Positions 52,701 through 61,700 of a stretch of DNA of 64,000 bases are shown here, one piece after another. The stretch covers positions 17,972,251-18,036,250 of the forward strand of contig JAAONU010000014.1 of the NCBI GenBank assembly GCA_012932295.1. The letters are read 5' to 3'. The position numbers and the translations under genes were made by a program. The notes beneath the pieces were generated by a model, which did no database searches, was not told where the DNA came from, and was given only the letters and a program-made list of their open reading frames with translations. The stretch comes from Cyclina sinensis (lineage: Eukaryota; Mollusca; Bivalvia; Venerida; Veneridae). The number at the start of each line of letters is the position of its first letter. Position 1 is the stretch's first letter.

Positions 52701-55700
52701 CACAGAATTCTCCCCAGTGTCCTGTTGGGTTGTATCCAGTGCCATCATGACACATGCAAGTATCCGTTTCATTGTTACAAATGCCATGGTTACTGCATAT
52801 TGAGTAACAGTTGTCGGAAGACCTTTGGCATTTACTCTGGCACACACAGTTCCCTGTAGAAAAGAATAGAAGAATCATAAATGAACTGTTATATATTTGA
52901 TAGGCAACCAAAATGTTCCAATACAAATGTACAATATGTTTAGGAGAAATTTACTTCTATGTAAACTCCCTCCCGTCAGCCAATACTGGTATTTATGTAA
53001 TACTTTTTTTTTTATAACTGGGCTGTGAAAAAGTTACCCCATCAAAGTCTTGTTAAAGTTTACTTAGAAAACTTAAATTCTGAAATAGTAAGTTGCTACA
53101 AAAAAGAACATAGGTGTTGTGTTTTTTCAATGACACAAAAGCTGTCATTCACTTCAATGACTGGTGCAATTTCTTTAACCTACTAGGGAACAAAGCCTAT
53201 CAGGCAAAAGGACTATCAACTTGTATAAAAACCTCAAGCTTGATCAATTTTACATACCACTGTCCATAGGCTCTTGTTTTCCATAGCATCTAGTGTTGCA
53301 CTCTGGTCCAATCCAACCTTGGTCACAGTTGGTACAGAATGGTACATCAACTGAGTCATTACACTGACCATGGCCTGAGCAGTTGTTGGGACATTCAGCT
53401 GTCCAGCAGCCTTCACCAATCCAGTATGTATCACATGTACATTCTCCTGCAGAAATATATGTCATCTTAATAGGTCTTTGCAATAAACATGATAAATATG
53501 AAAGCTACAAATAATTCTACCCAGCTTACATAGCAATGGAAAGCGTAGCATAAGTTACACATTATTTATTTATTTTTGTAATTAATATACTAGCTATTTC
53601 TATGATATTAAGAAATTTTAATTACACTGGATATAAGTTTTCTTCTGTCTTATTTTCCAGTGTAGATTAAGATAAATGATTCTTACCTATTTCATAACTT
53701 GACCCATAAGTGCAGTGTCCATGGCCAGAACAATCATTTCCATTTGTTCCCGGGCAACCAGCTCTGTCACATTTGTCTCCCCTCCAACCAGCTTTTCCGC
53801 AGTCACATGTACCATTTACACATGTGCCACGCCCAGAACACTCAGTGTTACACTCTACCCCAGTGTAACAAGGGTCACATTCACAGTACTGAGTTGAAAG
53901 GTCATCTGGATCTGGTGTCATTATCATGCCATTGTGACATTTGTATTCACAACCTACTCCAAAATACCCTGAACTACAGTTACAGGCAGGCAAGTCAATG
54001 GGCATACAAATGCCATGTGTGCTGCAATCTTTTTCACATTTTGCAATATGACAACCACTTCCTATCCATCCAGGTTCACAGAGACAGTCACCTGTGGTTG
54101 GATTGCAATTTCCATGGCCTGAGCAGGAGGTGCCATATCCAGGACATTCTTTCCTCTCACAGTAATCTCCCCTGTAACCTTCAAATCCACAGTCACAGAT
54201 TCCTACAACAATATACAAAAAAACATCACTTAAGTACTGATAATATATGGTAATAGCTTAAAAAGAAAAAAACATATTATGCCATGCAGATTATAAAACG
54301 TCTAGTTGACTGTTTGTGACAAAAAAACTGCATTGAATTAAAAGTTTTCAATTAAACAACTAAAATTCTTAACACAAGTACTGGTCAAGCAGACAAAATA
54401 TTTTATTATGGTATCGAACTCATTCGATGAACTGTAACCAAGTAAGACATTTAATATCATATGTATCCTTTGTCACAAACAGAAAACCAAACCCATCCAA
54501 TGAGATTCACTGTTTGTGCTTCTAAGCAAAGGTGTTTAGTACTGTGGGAAGAAAATACATCAATTTCATTACCATTGCAAGAAAATGGTAAAGATGTCAA
54601 AAGATAAATTCTAAGCTAAAGACATACCTTTAGCTGTACAATTTCCATGGTCATTACAAAGTTTGTCACATTCCACTCCTGAGTAACAATCTTCACAGAT
54701 ACAGGTGAAGTCATCTGGATTCTCAACTCCATGGTAACACCTTCAGGGAAAAAGAAATCTGATAACTCATGTCCTACAGAAACACTTGTTTAACTGCAAA
54801 TTCTATGTATGACTCTGAAAGAATTAAATTCAGGTGGTCTACCTAAGCTTTACATATCACAATGACATGCAAATATATTACAAGATGAGTAACCCTATTC
54901 TTAATTACAATCAAGAAGTGTTAAGACATATTGTATTCATTTAAAAAAAGCATTCTAAAGATATCAAACCTAAACTGGCATTTGTCTCCAATATAAGGTG
55001 GTGCACAATCATAGCATCTTGGTTTTTCATCACCTTCCCTCTGTTCACATGTGGCACTCACACCATTACAGTCACAGTCTGGAATATGGCAGCCATTGCC
55101 TTTCCACCCTTGGTCACATGTGCATCTTGCATTTGCAGAATTACAGGTTCCATGCCCCATACAGTTCTCTGGCCAGCCAGGGCAGCCAATCACATTACAC
55201 TGGTCACCTGCATAATTGAAAATTTCAGTACAAAAATTCCAATATGTTGTATATGATACACTTTGAAAGTGAAACATATAAGGCTATGTATATTTGCCGA
55301 AATAATTTTCAAATTATAAAAGCAAGTACATGTACATCTGGTGTTACCATACAGTAGAGAAACAGGACAGTTGTAAATCTTCTGTACTTGTTCTGCATAG
55401 TTTTTTGATATTACTCTGTGAAAACTATGTCACAATTCTATCTACAGTAACATCAACTTAATCAGGTAATGCTTGTTTTGTAATATGATTTTCCAATATC
55501 ATTCCTTCAAAGAAATATGAAATGTATATTTTCCTACAACAAATGTACACAACAGACAGAAGCTAAAACTAGATATATTTCCTTTGTTTCCAAAATATGT
55601 ATTTAGTTTAGTACTAATTTTCCAACAGGGTACTGCCATACTGTAAACTATGAAAATATTTCACATTTTCTTCATTAACCCTCCCCCCCCCCCCCCCAAA

Positions 55701-58700
55701 AAAAAAAAGAAAAAAAAAAAAAGCAGAGATTGTAAACTGAACAAACCTTTATAACCTAGGTTGAAATCACATATACAGCTGCCATCAGTATCACATTCAC
55801 CATGATTGTTGCAAGTTGTATGACATGATATTCCTGAAAACAGAACATCATACCATGATTGTTGCAAGTTGTATGACATGATATTCCTGAAAACAGAACA
55901 ACAAACTCTTTTCTCTGTAATAATTCATCCAAAACCTTTTTCATTTTAGAACAATTAGGTATATGTCTAAAAGCTTTTTATCAAAACAAGCAATTATTCA
56001 GTTCTTTTTTTCTCAGAATTTGCCACTGACATGAATAAACACTTCTTATAAGTTCCCATGAAGCTAGAGGAATGATTAAACTTTTTGTAAAATTTGTTAA
56101 CTCATTTCTTGTCAAAGGTATGAGGTTTTCTATCTAATATTTTTCCTATGCTACTTGAATATGAACAGAATTTGAACATCAAGCTAAAACAGATGTAACA
56201 TTAAGCATTATTTACCAGTATCACAGGTACGATAGCATTTGCAGATTCCATCTCCATGGTTTGTTCCATTTACACAAGGAAACTGACACCTGTCTCCAAC
56301 CCAGTCCTCATTACACACACAGACTCCTGACTCTAGCTCTTCGTTAAAGATACAGGTTCCTCGACCTAAAGAGTATTAGATATTTAAACATTCATAATTA
56401 TTGTCATACCTTTCAATGGCAGATAACTACTGTAAAAGTGGATATTTTCGCACATCAAAAATTTTGCAATGTCACAATTTCAGAGGTTTTGTGAATCCCG
56501 AAATTAATATCTGTAATATATTCACATCGTATAAACCACTTTACTGCAATTATAATGCATTAGTTAATGATTACAACGGTTTTCTTTGTATTATTGGGTT
56601 AAGACTATTTTGCAAATGTAACACAGTAACATTATATTCTGGTATATGAGTTCTAAACAATTATACAGTAAAATAGTCAAAACTTTTATTGTTCACCTTC
56701 CTTAGTTACGTGACAAACTCTCATTCAGTTGGGTAATTTCCTTTTATATTTACACAATGCATCGCTTTGTTGCATGACCTGGCTGTACGAGATTTCATTA
56801 GGTGTGTAAACAACATCAAGTTTATAGAAAAAAGTTTTTGAATCTGTTACTCCCCTTTTATTCACCAAAAATGACATGTGATGTTGATCGAAATTAACTT
56901 TTTTTCAAATTGCTTTCTATTTCAGTTTTATTGTTTCTAGGCATATTAAATTGATGCACTGCTTATATATACAATTCAATGAAGAAGAAATATTAGTTTT
57001 TAAAAGAAATAACAATTACTAGCTGCACTGTGCATGGGTAAAAATATACCTTTCTGAAAGATGAAATTTACGCTGGCTGATATTTTCGCGATTTATATGA
57101 ATTCGCAAAAATCGCAAACATTTCCATGTCGCAAACTTTACCACTTATACAATTAACTTACAATCTTAGCAGCCGTAAGAGTTATTATAATTCAAGCTTA
57201 ATTGTTTCTACTTAAATTTAAAATCAAATCATACCTAGAACATTTTATCTCCTAACCTAAAACTGATAAAAATCCACTTTATACCAAACACTTTCTATCA
57301 ATCTTATGCTCCCAATTTTTTTGTGATTATCTGCTACACTACCGAACTGCTAATAAAACAGACTAACTTCAAAATGGATATGAGCTTTGGAATTTTCCAA
57401 GTAAAGGACAGATAAAGGGAAATGAACATTTGCTGGCAAAACTTGCTTCTGATAACCTAAAAAATCATTTAAAATTGGAAGTTAACATACCATTACAATC
57501 CTCAGGACATTTTGCAGTGTTACAGTCATCACCTTTCCAGCCACTGTTACAAACACACTCCATGTTGACACAGGATCCATGCTGATCACAGGCTCTGTCT
57601 GATCCAGGACAACCGTCATCTTCACACAATTTTCCTCTGTATGCATTTTCTAAAACAAAAGGCTGACTATATATCATAAGGTCACATGTATAAAGGAAAA
57701 ACCCTTGATCCTTTTATCTTATACATGTATCAAACCTATAACATTTAGATCTGTTGCTACGAGTAATGCTATGTTGGTTCCTTTATTCCCTTTAATCCTA
57801 ACTTTAATCCTAATTTTATCACATGAAATAGAAATACTCAAACATGTGTTTCATATTTACAAAAAAGTAAGTATCAATCTGTTAAGTAATCTGCAACATA
57901 TTTAAATAAAGACATCATTATCTCAAGATAAAATACAGACACTCAATAACAGAAACACAGTTAACATACTCGGCTGATCAAAGCAGACACATTCTTGGCC
58001 AGTGGGGTCGCATACCCCATGGTCTGAGCATTCTAACTGGCACCTATCTCCATTGTAGCATGGCTTACAGACACATTCACCACCAAGATTGTTCAGTGTC
58101 ACTGTTCCATTCTCACACTTTTTGTCACAGTCTGGCCCAAACCATCCCTAATAATGAACATGGAAATGTACTGCATATGGTGAATCATCATTTAACATGA
58201 AACATTAATGATTGAAGACAAGACATTACCTCTCCAGTGAACAGAAAATACAGTCAGCTCAAAAGATCTGAACAAAAAAGTCTACACAGAGTGACTGATG
58301 AATCAAGTAGATACACCCTGTATAGAGACTTTGAATCAGTCAAGGAAGACAGAAATGGCAATCTTGGGCATTGACTTCTACATTTGAATTGTTTAGTAAA
58401 AATAATAATGTATTTCTGTAATCATATTGTGTTTGATTCATTTTCACAATGTCAGAGACAGATTCAAGAAAAAGAAGAAAAACAAATAGAAGTAAAAATA
58501 TTCACTTGTAAGACATAACACTGTTTAAAAATTAAAACCAAATGTATAAAAACAAGTAAAAAAGCAAAATCTCTACTTTTCTATGAAGGCTAATGACTTA
58601 CATTTTCCCAGTTACAGACACATACTGGAGAACCTGTTGAACCATCACAATATCCTCTTCCTTCCTTGATATAGCAAGCTCCATAACCACAATCAGGGAT

Positions 58701-61700
58701 CTCACATCCATCTCCTGTCCATCCTGTAGTAAAGGTACAAATGTCATAGACAGTTTTTTTTATGGCATCAAGTGGTTTTGGCAACTGAACAATTTTGATA
58801 ATGAAACTTTTGATGAACTTACTGTTAAATGCTGTGGCTCCCTCATACATATGTCATCCAACATCTGTTAACATCTTTTTGTGAACTTTAACTTATAACA
58901 TTTTACAGGTGTTAATTACAGTTAAGATAAAGAAATAACTCTTACTTTTAAACAAGCGAAAAAGACAAGACAAGACAGCTGGAAACTGGTTTTTCTTAAA
59001 CTGTCTAAGCTTCTGTTGCTAATGATTAAAAACTGCAAACATTTTTAGATCACAGTAACAAATGACTTTACCTGGTAGGCAAGTACATCTGTGCTCAGCT
59101 GAGTTACAGACCCCATGACCTGTACAATCAGAGCCATCACCAGGGCAACCAGGCACCTCACATTTGGAGCCTCTCCAGCCTACATCACAACTGCAGGTAC
59201 TGTTCACACACGTTCCATGTGTGTCACACTCAAGATTACACCCCTTACCAGAATAGCAACTGTCACATTTGCAGAATCCACTGTTCATTGGTGTCTGGAG
59301 TCCATGTATTGCATCACAGATGTCCTCACAGGCCTCTCCCATCCAGCCAGCATTGCAGTTCCTACACTTTGGGGTAAACAGTGTATCATCACAGATACCT
59401 TCACCATTACAGTCAGGCTCGCCTGGACAGTCTGGAATATCGCAACCATTAGTGAATGGGTCCACATAACCTGTGCTATCACTAATTCCAGTCCAGCCTG
59501 GGTAGCATGCGCATGTGTGTTCTGCACTGTTGCATTCTCCATGACCTGTACAGCTTTTTCCTACACCAGGACATCCAGGAATATCACACACCCTTCCCCA
59601 CCATCCAATATCACAATGACATGTTCCATTCACAACTGTACCATGATCTGAGCACTCAGCATCACAGTTTAGACCTGCCCAACCTGGGTCACATTCACAG
59701 TTTTGACTTCCCACTGGGTTCATCTGCCCATGGACACACGGTTCCTCACATGCTTCACCAAACCAACCATCCATACAGCTAGCATATGATACAAAAATGT
59801 AGCTGTAACTTTCATATCTATGCTTTGCTTATTCTATTAAAGACTCAACAACAGATAATACTTAAAAACTACATTGTAAAATGTTACTACCGTATATACT
59901 CGCTTATAAGACGCATTTTTAGGAATCATATTATAAGGTTGTCGAGGGGGGAGCGTCTTATAAGCGCGTCCTTCAAGAGAAAAAAAAATCCCAACAAGAA
60001 TCTGGCTTCTACAGTCAAGATTTCGGCAACCGTTATGTGCTGCAAACTGTTCAGTAATTTACCGGGGCTCAACAAAAAATAACAAGGCAAAAAATTACCA
60101 TTCCTGTAGAAATTGATCAACGACTTTTAATTAGTATGAAAAGTATTGCTAGATGTTCTTGTTTTGGTCTAACAAAGGCTTATTTCTCCTTTTTAGACAG
60201 CGTCAGCGTTACTTTCATTTTAACATCAGCCATTTTGCTAGGAGTGCTAAAGCGCATCCCGGGCCGTACCGCACCGTATTAAATTATGCTCAATCGGCGT
60301 ATACTACTCGTTCTTTCTTTAACATTATTTTATGTTTTTAAATAAAAGAATGTTTGGCAATAAGTTAATATTTAATTTTTTTTCAATTAAAACATCACTT
60401 TAAAAACTGTAAATCGCAATTATTGCTTCAAGTCACGCTAACAATAATGTTAAATTCTCACATTTAAAAAACTGTGAAATTTAGTAAAGGGGTCTCACTA
60501 ATGATCAGACTGTTATTTCAGTGATTCGCAGGAGTTGATAGCCGAGACCCTTTTACTGTTAATTGTCTGGCATTGTATATTAATTATACGCCAATTAGAT
60601 GCCAATTTTCAGCAATTTCTTATCGAAGAACGTAATTGTTGTATAAACACAACCAGCTTGTGATTGCCTTATTGTGTCTTCTATTGATTGGTTTGAATTT
60701 GCTGATTGACAGTTCAGTATGCATGACTACCTGCTCAGACCGCAACATGATTGGATAATATATCGATATGGGCATGTTTTATTGCTGATACTGCCGTTGG
60801 CGTTAGTGAGAAAATGGTTCGTGACTGGCAATCCAAACAAAGTTAATTGATGAATGTGATAGCGCCGTCGGTAAAAAAAACAATTTCGCGGTTGAAGTTA
60901 AAAGTGAAAGACTCGGTAAATGATTCGGGAAATAGTTTACCGATCATGAATACCTGCTCAGACTGCAACATGATTGGATAATATATCGATATGGGCATGT
61001 TTTATTGCTGATACTGCCGTTGGCGTTAGTGAGAAAATGGTTCGTGCCTGGCAATCCAAACAGAGTTAATTGATGAATGTGATAGCGCCGTAGGTAAAAA
61101 AATGACGCGGTTGAAATTAAAGTGAAAGACTCGATAAATGATACGAGAAATAGTTGACCGATCATTACTTGTGCTACAATACGATTAAGGACATTTCAGC
61201 TTGCCAAATTTTAACTGTGAAGTAGTGAAACCAATAAATTGTCATTGTTATAATTGGTGATTATGGCAATGTGATGAATTGTTAGTGCTACGGCTTGTAT
61301 GATCATACCTTTAGGTAATTAAGTATTAAAAAATAATTAAAATACGGTACGGGATGTATACAGTTGCTGTTAATAAATGGATGTCACTGTATTTGTAGGA
61401 AGTTTTTCTTGGGGTTTAAGAAAAAAAATTAATTCAGACCTTGTCAAAAATTAAATAAAATATGTTAAAATTAATTTTGTTTAAATAATTTCAAAATACC
61501 AAAAACAAATACAGCAGTTGGATTTCCAAGTGAAAGTTCAAAATTTCATGAACCCCGTGACCTCGGACGATGTGAAAATCTGACCGCGTCTTATAAGAGG
61601 GTCAACACAAAAAGTACATATTTTCAACTCAAAGTTAGGGGTGCGTCTTATAAGCGAGAGCGTCTTATAAGTGAGTATATACGGTAAATCTCTGACATGA

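Noticed and set aside
53699..54253. 184-codon plus-strand ORF
   Set aside because: Shadow of EGF exon 11 on the opposite strand; the minus frame has regular cysteine spacing and splice sites.
59115..59651. 178-codon plus-strand ORF
   Set aside because: Antisense shadow of EGF exon 3.
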